A stretch of 10,079 nt of DNA from Tannerella sp. (GTDB lineage: Bacteria > Bacteroidota > Bacteroidia > Bacteroidales > Tannerellaceae): NCBI GenBank assembly GCA_031263835.1, contig JAISEZ010000225.1, positions 1 to 10,079 of the forward strand. The letters are read 5' to 3'. A program made the position numbers and the translations under genes. A model generated the notes under the pieces. That model ran no database searches. It was given only the letters and a program-made list of their open reading frames with translations, and was not told where the DNA came from. Below, piece after piece: positions 1 to 6,263 of this stretch (positions are counted from its first letter, which is position 1; each line of letters starts with the position of its first letter).

Positions 1-18
1 TAAATTGCACCCAAGTAT

Positions 19-100
19 GACTGCTGATTTGCATCAGTCGCAACAGATGTTGCGCAAGTCCGGTTTTTATGCACTTTTTCTGAACCTTTCAGGCATCCGG
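19..100. other. Cluster of small inverted repeats (possible RNA structure)
   Basis: Four self-complementary segments follow one another. Bases 19-39 can pair as GAC + TGAT around loop TTGC with a 3-base bulge. Bases 39-54 form a perfect 6-bp stem CGCAAC/GTTGCG with loop AGAT. Bases 80-92 form CTGAA/TTCAG with a 3-base loop. The last extends outwards through ATGC (69-72) with GCAT (93-96) and CCGG (60-63) with CCGG (97-100), with T-rich bulges on the left side only. This could be a terminator region for an upstream gene or a structured leader, but no stem is followed by a clean T-run and no known riboswitch motif was recognised. Confidence 0.3.
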
Positions 101-151
101 TCTGTTTTATAAAATGCAGTGAATGGTTGGATTTTTAAATTTTGAAGCGAC

Positions 152-349
152 ATGAACCCTTATATAACAAAAAGAGAGATTAGCGTACAAAAGCAGGGAC
201 AGGGACAGGCGTTGCGCATTCGTTATTCAAAGACGGATTTTTTCTGCGAATGGCAGGAAAAACATCCGGAGAATACAGAATGCATGGATACGGAAACAAA
301 AAGTGAAATAAACGAACGTTTTTCCGGACAGTTCAATATCTTCCTGTAA
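152..349 (+). CDS. Doubtful small hypothetical protein (65 aa)
   Basis: An open frame of 65 codons beginning MNPYITKREISV and ending at a TAA just before the octamer repeats. The product is hydrophilic, with no signal peptide, no transmembrane segment and no motif I recognise. There is no Shine-Dalgarno sequence and no good TTTG/TAnnTTTG promoter upstream; a loose TAAATTTTG at 136-144 is too close to the ATG to serve a normal leader. Base composition is lower in GC than the surrounding genes. It may be chance; it is listed because it is the only same-strand open frame in the upstream region. Confidence 0.2.
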   Translation: MNPYITKREISVQKQGQGQALRIRYSKTDFFCEWQEKHPENTECMDTETKSEINERFSGQFNIFL

Positions 350-350
350 A

Positions 351-399
351 ATGAGACCATGAGACAATTCATTTGCTCATTCTCACATTCTCACATTCA
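351..399. repeat. Octamer-period palindromic repeat cassette, 5' of the receptor operon
   Basis: Two direct octamers, ATGAGACC (351-358) and ATGAGACA (359-366), are followed after a short spacer by three octamers of opposite sense, CTCATTCT (376-383), CACATTCT (384-391) and CACATTCA (392-399). The two halves can fold back on each other (AATGAG at 350-355 with CTCATT at 376-381). The same design and the same ATGAGACA unit recur at 3992-4045, on the other side of the receptor/lipoprotein operon. The ATG at 359, which would extend the receptor by 46 codons, is simply part of an octamer unit. Confidence 0.7.
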
Positions 400-437
400 A
401 CGGATACGGATGCATTCCTGCCGTTCACCCAATTTCT

Positions 438-468
438 TTTCATCGCCTTTTCCGGCTCCGTTACTTTG
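438..468 (+). promoter_or_regulatory. Probable Bacteroidota-type promoter for the TonB-dependent receptor operon
   Basis: TTTC at 438-441 is separated by 19 bases from TTACTTTG at 461-468, followed by C. This matches the Bacteroidota primary sigma factor consensus (-33 TTTG, 19-21 base spacer, -7 TAnnTTTG) with one mismatch in each element. Transcription would start near 474, leaving a leader of about 22 bases before the ATG at 497. This supports 497 over the upstream in-frame ATG at 359. Confidence 0.45.
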
Positions 469-496
469 CACGGCAATCATAAAAACAGACAGTTGC

Positions 497-3187
497 ATGA
501 AAAGAAGTATCTTATGGGGAATGATATGTTTGTTCCCGGCGGGCGCCGCCTTTTCGCAGACGAACGACAGCATTTCGGTTATGGAGAATTATGTCGGTGC
601 GCCGCTGGTCAGGGTCCTGCGCGATTTCGAAACGAAGTACGGCATGACGCTGAGGTACGATACGGCGGCCATTGCCGGTTATACCTACGAGGGCATCTTT
701 TTTTCGGCGCCGCTGCAAACGGCTTTCGAGCGCCTGTGCCGGGAAGTGAAAGGCGTGTCCTGTTACGTGGACAATGACGGCGTTTACTGCATTGTCCCGA
801 CGAAAAACCTGCCCAGAAACCGTACCAATCTCGAAAACAAGCGTTACGAAGGCGAGGCCAGCCGCCGTAACCTGACCGTTACGGGACGTGTCAAAGACCA
901 GACCAGCGGCGAGTTTCTGCCCTTTGCCACCGTTCATGCGGACGGGTATCCCGCCGTGGCTACCGTCACAAACAGCGACGGGTACTTTACCCTGTACAGC
1001 GTGCCTTCCGACACGGCGGTGCTGGTTTTCAAGTACCTGGGATACGAAACGCAGCGCTTTTACCTGTCGCCCGAAATCAACGTTCAAAGCCTGTCCGTGG
1101 AATTGCAGCCGGCCGTCAATGCCCTGGACGAAATCGTGGTTGTCGCGGAACGCGAGGACGTACTGAAAATCCCCGAACGTTCCATCGGCGTCATACAGAC
1201 GACCGCGGCAAAAATCGCCGACCTGCCCGCCCTGGGCGAAAAGGACCTGTTCCGCACGTTTCAGCTGATGCCGGGTATTTCGGGCAGCAATGAATCGTCT
1301 GCCGGAATGTATGTCCGGGGCGGCACGCCTGACCAGAATCTGGTTCTCTACGACGGCTTCACCATCTATCATCAGGAACATCTGACGGGCGTGTTCAGCG
1401 CCTTCAACACCAACGCGATAAAAGACGTCCGGCTGCACCGGGGCGGCTTCGACGCCAAACACGGCGGACGCCTGTCGAGCGTGATGGAAATCGTCGGCAA
1501 GACGGGTAACGACCGGGAACTGAATATCGGCGGCGACGCCGGTTTCCTGGGATTTAACGCCTTCGTGGAAGTTCCGTTCAAAAACGAGAAAGGCTCGTTC
1601 TTCGCCGCCGGACGCCGCTCGTTCCAGAGTTTCATGTACGACAAATTTACGGACGTTTACGCCGACAACAGCCAGTCCATGCCGGGCGGCGGGGGCGGCG
1701 GACGCGTCAACATGCGCAGTCAGCAAAAGCCGGAATCCTGGTTCTATGACCTGAATGCCAAGCTGACGTACAATCCCACCCGGCGCGACATCGTTTCCCT
1801 GAGCTTTTTCAACGGAGAAGACGTGCTGGACAATTCCCGCGACGGATTCGGCAGCTCGTTCACGAGCGGAAGCATCACCGACAAAACCGACTGGGGAAAC
1901 GTCGGCGGCAGCCTGAAATGGTCGCGGAACCGGGACAACCGCTTTTATTCCAATGTGCTGGTTTCCTTCTCCAACTACTACAGCCTGCGCGACCGCCAAA
2001 ACAGCACGACAACCACTTCCGGGCCTGCAGCCGTCATGTTCGACATGAACACGGACGAACACAACAACCTGCGGGATTATTCCCTGAAGCTGGACAACGA
2101 ATACAAAATCAACGGGAAAAACCGGCTGGAGTTCGGGCTGAACGGTTCCAGCTACCGGATTGATTACCGCTACGCGCAAAGCGACACGTCCGGCATCCTG
2201 AACATGCGGAACAGGGGGAATCTGCTTTCGGCTTACGTGCAGGACAGCTGGATGCCGGACGAAAAGCTTACCCTGCTTCCCGGCATCCGCCTGTCGTATT
2301 ACGACGTCACAAAGCGAATGTACGGCGAGCCGCGCCTGCAGGCGTTTTACCGGGTCGGCGGGAAAATCAGCCTGAAAGCCTCTGCCGGATATTACTACCA
2401 GTTTGTGAACCGGATTGTACGCGAGGATATTTCGGCGGGAAGCCGCGATATATGGCTGCTGTCCGACCGTGAAGGCATCCCCGTCAGCAGCGCCGTCCAT
2501 TACGTGGCAGGAGCCGGTTACGAAACCAAAGAGTTCATTTTCGACGTGGAAGCCTACTTCAAAAGACTCCGCAACCTGAGCGAATATACCCTGCGGTTTG
2601 CGCCCTCGTTTATCGACAATGCCGGATATGAAGAATTCTTTTACTCCGGGAAGGGCTATTCGCGCGGAATTGATTTCCTTGTGCAGAAGAAATACGGCAA
2701 GCTGACGGGATGGATAGGCTACACGCTGGCCGAAACCCGTTACAGCTTCCCCATATACGGCGACGGCTATTTCCCTGCCAGCCAGGACGTGACTCACGAG
2801 TTCAAGACGGTTTTGACCTGGAAACCCGTCCGCGACCTGACCCTGTCCGCATCGTGGATATACGCCACCGGCAAGCCGTACACCGAACCCGTCGGCGCAT
2901 ATACGCTTACGACGCCCAACAGCGGCAATATGAATTTCATCATCGTGGACGGGAAAAATAACGCCCGCTATCCCGCCTACCACCGTATGGATTTGCTGGC
3001 AAAGTATGACCTGTCCTTTATCCGCGCCTTCAAATCCGGCATAAGCGTATCCCTGTTCAACCTCTACGACCGTCCCAACGTCTGGTATAAGGAATACGCC
3101 TACGACAGCGCCGTCGGCATTACGGAGACAAATATCAACCTGCTGGGCTTCACGCCCAACGTTACACTGAGTATTCAACTGAAATAA
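497..3187 (+). CDS. TonB-dependent outer-membrane receptor with STN-like and carboxypeptidase-regulatory-like N-terminal domains
   Basis: An outer-membrane, TonB/ExbBD-energised transporter of 896 residues; the substrate is not deducible. Residues 1-20 are a Sec signal peptide (MKRSILWGMI, then a hydrophobic stretch ending AFS before QTND). Residues about 27-103 resemble the STN signalling domain, and 127-205 are a CarboxypepD_reg-like beta-sandwich (TVTGRVKD, FATV, SDGYFTL, LGYE). The plug spans about 230-345 (MYVRGGTPDQN, LYDGFTIY, HGGRLSSVMEI) and the rest is the beta-barrel. A run of six glycines lies in a predicted loop at residues 397-402. An in-frame ATG at 359 would add 46 residues but falls inside a repeat, lacks a signal peptide at its front and lies upstream of the likely promoter, so 497 is preferred. 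The protein ends SIQLK and lacks the terminal aromatic residue usual for outer-membrane barrels. It is followed after 8 bp by a DUF4249-like lipoprotein, not a SusD, so it is not a classical SusCD pair. The STN-like domain suggests ECF sigma/anti-sigma signalling, but no partner genes are visible. Confidence 0.92.
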   Translation: MKRSILWGMICLFPAGAAFSQTNDSISVMENYVGAPLVRVLRDFETKYGMTLRYDTAAIAGYTYEGIFFSAPLQTAFERLCREVKGVSCYVDNDGVYCIVPTKNLPRNRTNLENKRYEGEASRRNLTVTGRVKDQTSGEFLPFATVHADGYPAVATVTNSDGYFTLYSVPSDTAVLVFKYLGYETQRFYLSPEINVQSLSVELQPAVNALDEIVVVAEREDVLKIPERSIGVIQTTAAKIADLPALGEKDLFRTFQLMPGISGSNESSAGMYVRGGTPDQNLVLYDGFTIYHQEHLTGVFSAFNTNAIKDVRLHRGGFDAKHGGRLSSVMEIVGKTGNDRELNIGGDAGFLGFNAFVEVPFKNEKGSFFAAGRRSFQSFMYDKFTDVYADNSQSMPGGGGGGRVNMRSQQKPESWFYDLNAKLTYNPTRRDIVSLSFFNGEDVLDNSRDGFGSSFTSGSITDKTDWGNVGGSLKWSRNRDNRFYSNVLVSFSNYYSLRDRQNSTTTTSGPAAVMFDMNTDEHNNLRDYSLKLDNEYKINGKNRLEFGLNGSSYRIDYRYAQSDTSGILNMRNRGNLLSAYVQDSWMPDEKLTLLPGIRLSYYDVTKRMYGEPRLQAFYRVGGKISLKASAGYYYQFVNRIVREDISAGSRDIWLLSDREGIPVSSAVHYVAGAGYETKEFIFDVEAYFKRLRNLSEYTLRFAPSFIDNAGYEEFFYSGKGYSRGIDFLVQKKYGKLTGWIGYTLAETRYSFPIYGDGYFPASQDVTHEFKTVLTWKPVRDLTLSASWIYATGKPYTEPVGAYTLTTPNSGNMNFIIVDGKNNARYPAYHRMDLLAKYDLSFIRAFKSGISVSLFNLYDRPNVWYKEYAYDSAVGITETNINLLGFTPNVTLSIQLK

Positions 3188-3195
3188 TAAACAGA

Positions 3196-3990
3196 ATGAT
3201 GCACGAAACTAATAAACTGGTTCCCGTATGCTGCCTGCTGTTCACCGTCCTGTCCGGCTGCGGCGAACCGCTGACGGACTACGGCATGAACACGGAAACG
3301 CCCGTTGTGGAAAGTTATCTGCAGGAAGGCGCAAACAGCCTGACGGTAACGGTATACAGCATGGAAGTCTATTCAAGGAATGACGAATACGTGCTTTCCA
3401 AACCGGTCGGAGGATTGAATGTCAGCGTGAACGGCAGCGAATTGACCGAAACGTCGTCCGGCGTATATCAGCTTGAGCTGGGCAACGATACGCTTCGCGA
3501 AGGCCGGGAATACCGCCTGCAGTTCGACCACAGCGGCAAAAGCATTGAAGCCTCCGCCACCGTACCCGCGCCCGTCCGCAACCTGCGTGTCGAGCCTGAA
3601 TACCTGACGCTGTCGTCGTCCTACTACTATTGGGATGCTGCGGACACGGCCGAAGTCACTGTCACGTGGGACGACCCGGACAACAGCTATTATCAGGTGT
3701 ATATCGAAAGTCCGAACACCACGGACATGCCCTCGCTCGGCATATTCGGCAGGCGGATGATGCAGCCCTTCCGCGGAAATACCCACCGGGCGACAGCCCG
3801 CGATTTCAGGTCGGCAGGCGCTCACCGGATATACGTTTACCGCGTGGATAAGGACTACGTCGAACTGTACGGGCGCGTCGGTTCATCCGATTTGGCCAAT
3901 CCGGTCAGTTCCATCCAAAACGCCTTCGGGATATTCACCGCCATGAGCGTAGCGCAGGTCCGGGTTTGGGTTTCGGAAAGCGAGGAGTAA
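3196..3990 (+). CDS. DUF4249-like lipoprotein, partner of the TonB-dependent receptor
   Basis: A 264-residue lipoprotein. The signal peptide ends in a clear lipobox, LSGC, with Cys22 as the lipidated residue. The mature part begins GEPLTDYG and continues with an Ig/fibronectin-like beta-rich stretch (ETPVVESYLQEG, VNGSELTETSSGVYQLEL, REGREYRLQF, EASATVPAPV), the pattern of the DUF4249 family. That family is commonly encoded directly after Bacteroidota TonB-dependent receptors of the kind seen upstream. The 8-bp gap indicates co-transcription and a shared job, probably substrate capture or receptor gating at the outer membrane; this role is inferred. Two adjacent ATGs (3196 and 3199) are possible starts, differing by one Met. 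It seems rather short for the family as I know it. The 3' end is followed at once by an octamer-repeat cassette. Confidence 0.78.
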   Translation: MMHETNKLVPVCCLLFTVLSGCGEPLTDYGMNTETPVVESYLQEGANSLTVTVYSMEVYSRNDEYVLSKPVGGLNVSVNGSELTETSSGVYQLELGNDTLREGREYRLQFDHSGKSIEASATVPAPVRNLRVEPEYLTLSSSYYYWDAADTAEVTVTWDDPDNSYYQVYIESPNTTDMPSLGIFGRRMMQPFRGNTHRATARDFRSAGAHRIYVYRVDKDYVELYGRVGSSDLANPVSSIQNAFGIFTAMSVAQVRVWVSESEE

Positions 3991-3991
3991 A

Positions 3992-4045
3992 GACAATGAG
4001 ACAATGAGAGAATGACTTGGCTCATTGGCATATGGTCTCATTGAC
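3992..4045. repeat. Octamer-period palindromic repeat cassette, 3' of the receptor operon
   Basis: Three direct octamers, GACAATGA (3992-3999), GACAATGA (4000-4007) and GAGAATGA (4008-4015), are followed by a 5-base spacer and three octamers in the opposite sense: CTCATTGG (4021-4028), CATATGGT (4029-4036) and CTCATTGA (4037-4044). CAATGAGAC at 3994-4002 is a perfect 9-bp inverted match to GTCTCATTG at 4035-4043, so the transcript could form a long AT-rich hairpin, and it begins one base after the lipoprotein stop codon. It has no GC-rich stem plus T-run, so it is not a standard intrinsic terminator, though it might end or protect both convergent transcripts. It matches the cassette at 351-399 in unit length, unit sequence and layout. 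Confidence 0.75.
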
Positions 4046-4216
4046 GTTAAACATGATTCCGGCTCGCCGGTACGCTCCCGCTCCAAAGTCTCCAGCCGGG
4101 CGGACAAAAGTATCAAGGCTCTTTTGCACATGGTTGCCATGAGTGTTGCCACACGGACGAAGGGAGAATGAAATGACTGTTATATCGGAAAAGTGGCGGA
4201 AGGGAAAAACATTCAC
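4046..4216. other. Convergent intergenic remainder, nothing recognised
   Basis: Together with the repeat cassette this makes up the gap between two convergent operons. It contains a short CCGGC/GCCGG self-complementary stretch near 4061-4072 and a CATG-gttgc-CATG stretch near 4129-4141, but no convincing intrinsic terminator, RNA gene or promoter. Short open frames cross it on the minus strand, but they run into neighbouring genes and have no recognisable features. Confidence 0.5.
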
Positions 4217-5395
4217 TTACCGGGTATATTCTTCCGCCAGCAGTACCGTATTTTGGAGGTAGGGGTATTCCTCCTCGAAGTATTTGCTGAAAACGCCTTT
4301 GCCCAGGTTTTCTTCGATTTGCTTCCTCGTCCACAGTTTCCCGCTTGCCGACCCGATGTACTTTACAAATTCGTCTTCCGACTTCAGTGTGGTGGCGTAC
4401 AGCGATACCAGACTGCACACTTTCTCGTCCTGAAACAGGTAACGCACCAGAAAATGCAGGTTCAGCAGGCGTCTGGGCATGATTCGTCCCGCCAGGTCCC
4501 GGATGGTTTGTTCCAGCGTGCGTTTGAAAAGCACATAACCCAGGATTGGATAGTCCAGCGCACCCGGCGACACGGGCGAATCGGCCGCGAGCTTCGTCAG
4601 GTAGAGCATGCCCCGGCATACGACCGCCACCCGCACCACCGGATGACAGTGCTTCGCGCTTGACCCGATACTTACCGAATAGGCAATCCGGCCTATCACC
4701 TTCCCTTTGCCGTTCAGCACCGGCAACCATTTTTCCTGCTGCAGGCGCCTGTGCACCAGATACAGGCGCACCTGCTCGTAAACAATGACCAGCAGCCCGA
4801 TTACGAACGGGGCCTGGTGATAGAGGAAACGTTCCACCCCTGTCACCCGGTGGCTTTCAAAAAGAATGATGTAGAAAAGGAGTGCGAAAAAATGCAGCGT
4901 GTAGAGGTTCTGGACAATCTGCGCCACATGGAAATATTCCGCCACGGCCGTCCGGAACTGCGCCTGCTTCCTGACCGGATGACCGGATTTGCGTATCCGC
5001 CGGAGGACGGTTCGCCGGAAGGTGCCCGACAGGGATAGCGTCACCACCAGCATCCATTCCGTAATCAGGGGGGTGTAGGTGTAGAGCGCCGATTCGAGGC
5101 CGGAGTAAAAGAATACGGAATACAGCGCCAGTGCGGCCGCTACGGGCAGGAGCATGAACAGGAAGATGTTCTTCCTCCACAGGCAGCTGAAAAGGACAAG
5201 GCTTCCTGTGCAAATGACTGCCGTGAAAACGAATGAGATACGGTTCGGGTACAGCGCGCTCAGCGCCATCAGCAGCAATAGCGGCAGTAAACCTGTCGCC
5301 TGACTGCTTAATTCATGTTTGAGGGTTACCTCTTTTTTCATCTGGAACAATTCATGCTTTTCAGTTATTACAAATTTGGCGGGTGAAAAGTTCAT
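4217..5395 (-). CDS. Six-helix membrane protein with a degenerate Nudix-like C-terminal domain
   Basis: A 392-residue inner-membrane protein of unknown function. Hydrophobic segments lie at about residues 34-50, 53-71, 77-97, 107-124, 163-181 and 196-214, with a basic cytoplasmic-looking loop (RRTVLRRIRKSGHPVRK) between the fourth and fifth. Residues about 223-375 read like a Nudix fold: WLPVLNGKGKVIGR, then HPVVRVAVVCRGMLYL, then LDYPILGY. At the expected Nudix box (286-308) all catalytic positions are replaced: Arg292 for the first Glu, Asp300-Leu301 for Arg-Glu and Arg304-Ile305 for Glu-Glu. The tail (LWTRKQIEENLGKGVFSKYF) resembles the C-terminal part of Bacteroidota Nudix-like proteins. 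It is therefore probably a non-hydrolytic binding or sensing domain. The ATG at 5395 overlaps the lipA stop by 4 bp (ATGA), which supports this start by translational coupling; an in-frame ATG at 5341 is the alternative. It is the last gene of the DPP IV-lipA operon. Confidence 0.72.
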   Translation of the reverse strand: MNFSPAKFVITEKHELFQMKKEVTLKHELSSQATGLLPLLLLMALSALYPNRISFVFTAVICTGSLVLFSCLWRKNIFLFMLLPVAAALALYSVFFYSGLESALYTYTPLITEWMLVVTLSLSGTFRRTVLRRIRKSGHPVRKQAQFRTAVAEYFHVAQIVQNLYTLHFFALLFYIILFESHRVTGVERFLYHQAPFVIGLLVIVYEQVRLYLVHRRLQQEKWLPVLNGKGKVIGRIAYSVSIGSSAKHCHPVVRVAVVCRGMLYLTKLAADSPVSPGALDYPILGYVLFKRTLEQTIRDLAGRIMPRRLLNLHFLVRYLFQDEKVCSLVSLYATTLKSEDEFVKYIGSASGKLWTRKQIEENLGKGVFSKYFEEEYPYLQNTVLLAEEYTR

Positions 5396-6249
5396 ACATG
5401 TTTTGCGTTTTTTTCGGCATGGTAAGACGAGCGTACCAGAGGCGCACTTTCCACCTGCCGGAATCCTTTGGCGAGGGCCGTCCGGCGCCAGGCTTCAAAC
5501 TGCTGCGGCGGGACGTATTCCGCAACCGGAATTTGCCGGCGCGAAGGTTGCAGGTACTGGCCGACGGTGAGGATGGAAACGCCCGCCCGGAGCGCGTCGT
5601 CCATCAGCGTCTCCACTTCTTCCGGCCGCTCGCCCAGCCCGACCATGATGCCCGTTTTGGCGCAGACGCCCCGCGAAGCAATGCGCGACAGTACCGACAG
5701 GCTCGTTTCATAGCGGGCCGCGCTCCGGATTTGCGGCGTCAGGCGCCGGACGGTTTCCAGGTTATGGGAAATAATCTCCGGCGCGGCCTCGATGATTCGG
5801 TCCACCTGCTCCATCTGCCCGCGGAAATCGGGAATCAGCACTTCGAGCGTCGTCTGCGGATTGAGCGTCCGGATGCAGCGAATCGTCCGCACCCAGTGTC
5901 CGGCGCCCGCATCCGGCAGGTCGTCCCGGTCGACGGACGTGACGACGGCATGACGCAGGCCCATCAGACGGATACTTTCCGCCACACGCTCCGGTTCCGA
6001 CGGCTCCGGCGGCCGGGGCCTGCCCGTCGGGGTATGGCAGAAACGGCACGAACGGGTGCATATCTCCCCGCCAATCAGGAACGTGGCCGTCCCGCAGCTC
6101 CAGCATTCCCCCCGGTTCGGACACCGTCCGCCGGTGCATATCGTATGCAGGCCGTGCGATTCGACAATGCGTTTCGTCCGCCGGAACTGTTCATTCCCGC
6201 GCAGGCGTATTTTCAGCCAGTCCGGCTTGCGGACATGTTCCTTCATCAT
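5392..6249 (-). CDS. lipA: Lipoyl synthase (radical SAM)
   Basis: Inserts two sulfur atoms into the octanoyl chain carried on lipoyl domains (pyruvate and 2-oxoacid dehydrogenase E2, glycine cleavage H protein), completing the lipoyl cofactor in the cytoplasm. The 285-residue length is normal. The auxiliary cluster motif CX4CX5C is at Cys38, Cys43 and Cys49. The radical-SAM CX3CX2C motif is at Cys64, Cys68 and Cys71, and the conserved RSSY whose serine ligates the auxiliary cluster is at 273-276. Family stretches CTGGRCPNRGECW, VVTSVDRDDLPD, ISHNLETV and GIMVGLGE are intact. Two ATGs are adjacent (6249 and 6246). An AGGAG at 6263-6259 overlaps the DPP IV stop codon and sits 9 bases before the first, so 6249 is preferred. 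It lies 12 bp after DPP IV and overlaps the next gene by 4 bp. No lipB is present in the window. Confidence 0.98.
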   Translation of the reverse strand: MMKEHVRKPDWLKIRLRGNEQFRRTKRIVESHGLHTICTGGRCPNRGECWSCGTATFLIGGEICTRSCRFCHTPTGRPRPPEPSEPERVAESIRLMGLRHAVVTSVDRDDLPDAGAGHWVRTIRCIRTLNPQTTLEVLIPDFRGQMEQVDRIIEAAPEIISHNLETVRRLTPQIRSAARYETSLSVLSRIASRGVCAKTGIMVGLGERPEEVETLMDDALRAGVSILTVGQYLQPSRRQIPVAEYVPPQQFEAWRRTALAKGFRQVESAPLVRSSYHAEKNAKHV

Positions 6250-6258
6250 GAATCGCTT

Positions 6259-6263
6259 CTCCT
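6259..6263 (-). promoter_or_regulatory. Shine-Dalgarno site of lipA
   Basis: AGGAG on the minus strand, 9 bases before the lipA ATG at 6249 and overlapping the TAG stop of the DPP IV gene. It is the only clear Shine-Dalgarno sequence I saw in the window; the other genes have A-rich leaders typical of Bacteroidota. Its placement suggests that ribosomes finishing DPP IV can reinitiate on lipA. Confidence 0.55.

Larger units (their letters stand above)
1..496. other. Upstream non-coding region before the TonB-dependent receptor
   Basis: About 500 bases with no confident gene. It is AT-richer than the genes that follow. It holds several small hairpins in the first 100 bases, a doubtful 65-residue reading frame at 152-349, an octamer-repeat cassette at 351-399 and a probable promoter at 438-468. 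The base triplet at the very start reads TAA, so an upstream gene could end there, but this cannot be tested from the window. No ECF sigma factor or FecR-like anti-sigma gene is visible here, although the receptor downstream has an STN-like domain. Confidence 0.6.

Noticed and set aside
359..496. A 46-codon N-terminal extension of the TonB-dependent receptor from the ATG at 359.
   Set aside because: The ATG is part of an octamer repeat, the extension would bury the signal peptide starting at 497, and the likely promoter (438-468) lies downstream of it.
512..3178. An 888-codon open frame on the minus strand opposite the TonB-dependent receptor.
   Set aside because: It is the mirror of a strongly coding plus-strand gene with GC-rich codons, has no recognisable domain, and shows no promoter or lipoprotein/secretion signal of its own.
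497..3990. The receptor/lipoprotein pair as a SusC/SusD polysaccharide-utilisation locus.
   Set aside because: The lipoprotein is far shorter than SusD and lacks its helical (TPR-like) pattern; no glycoside hydrolase is co-oriented in the operon. The DUF5703 gene is over 4 kb away with its own promoter.
3992..4045. The inverted octamer cassette as a CRISPR array or intrinsic terminator.
   Set aside because: Units are 8 bases with no unique spacers, so it is not CRISPR. The stem is AT-rich with no following T-run, so it is not a standard intrinsic terminator.
4022..4216. A 64-codon minus-strand open frame in the convergent gap.
   Set aside because: It runs through the octamer-repeat cassette, has no recognisable motif, ribosome binding site or promoter, and is not conserved in any way I can see.
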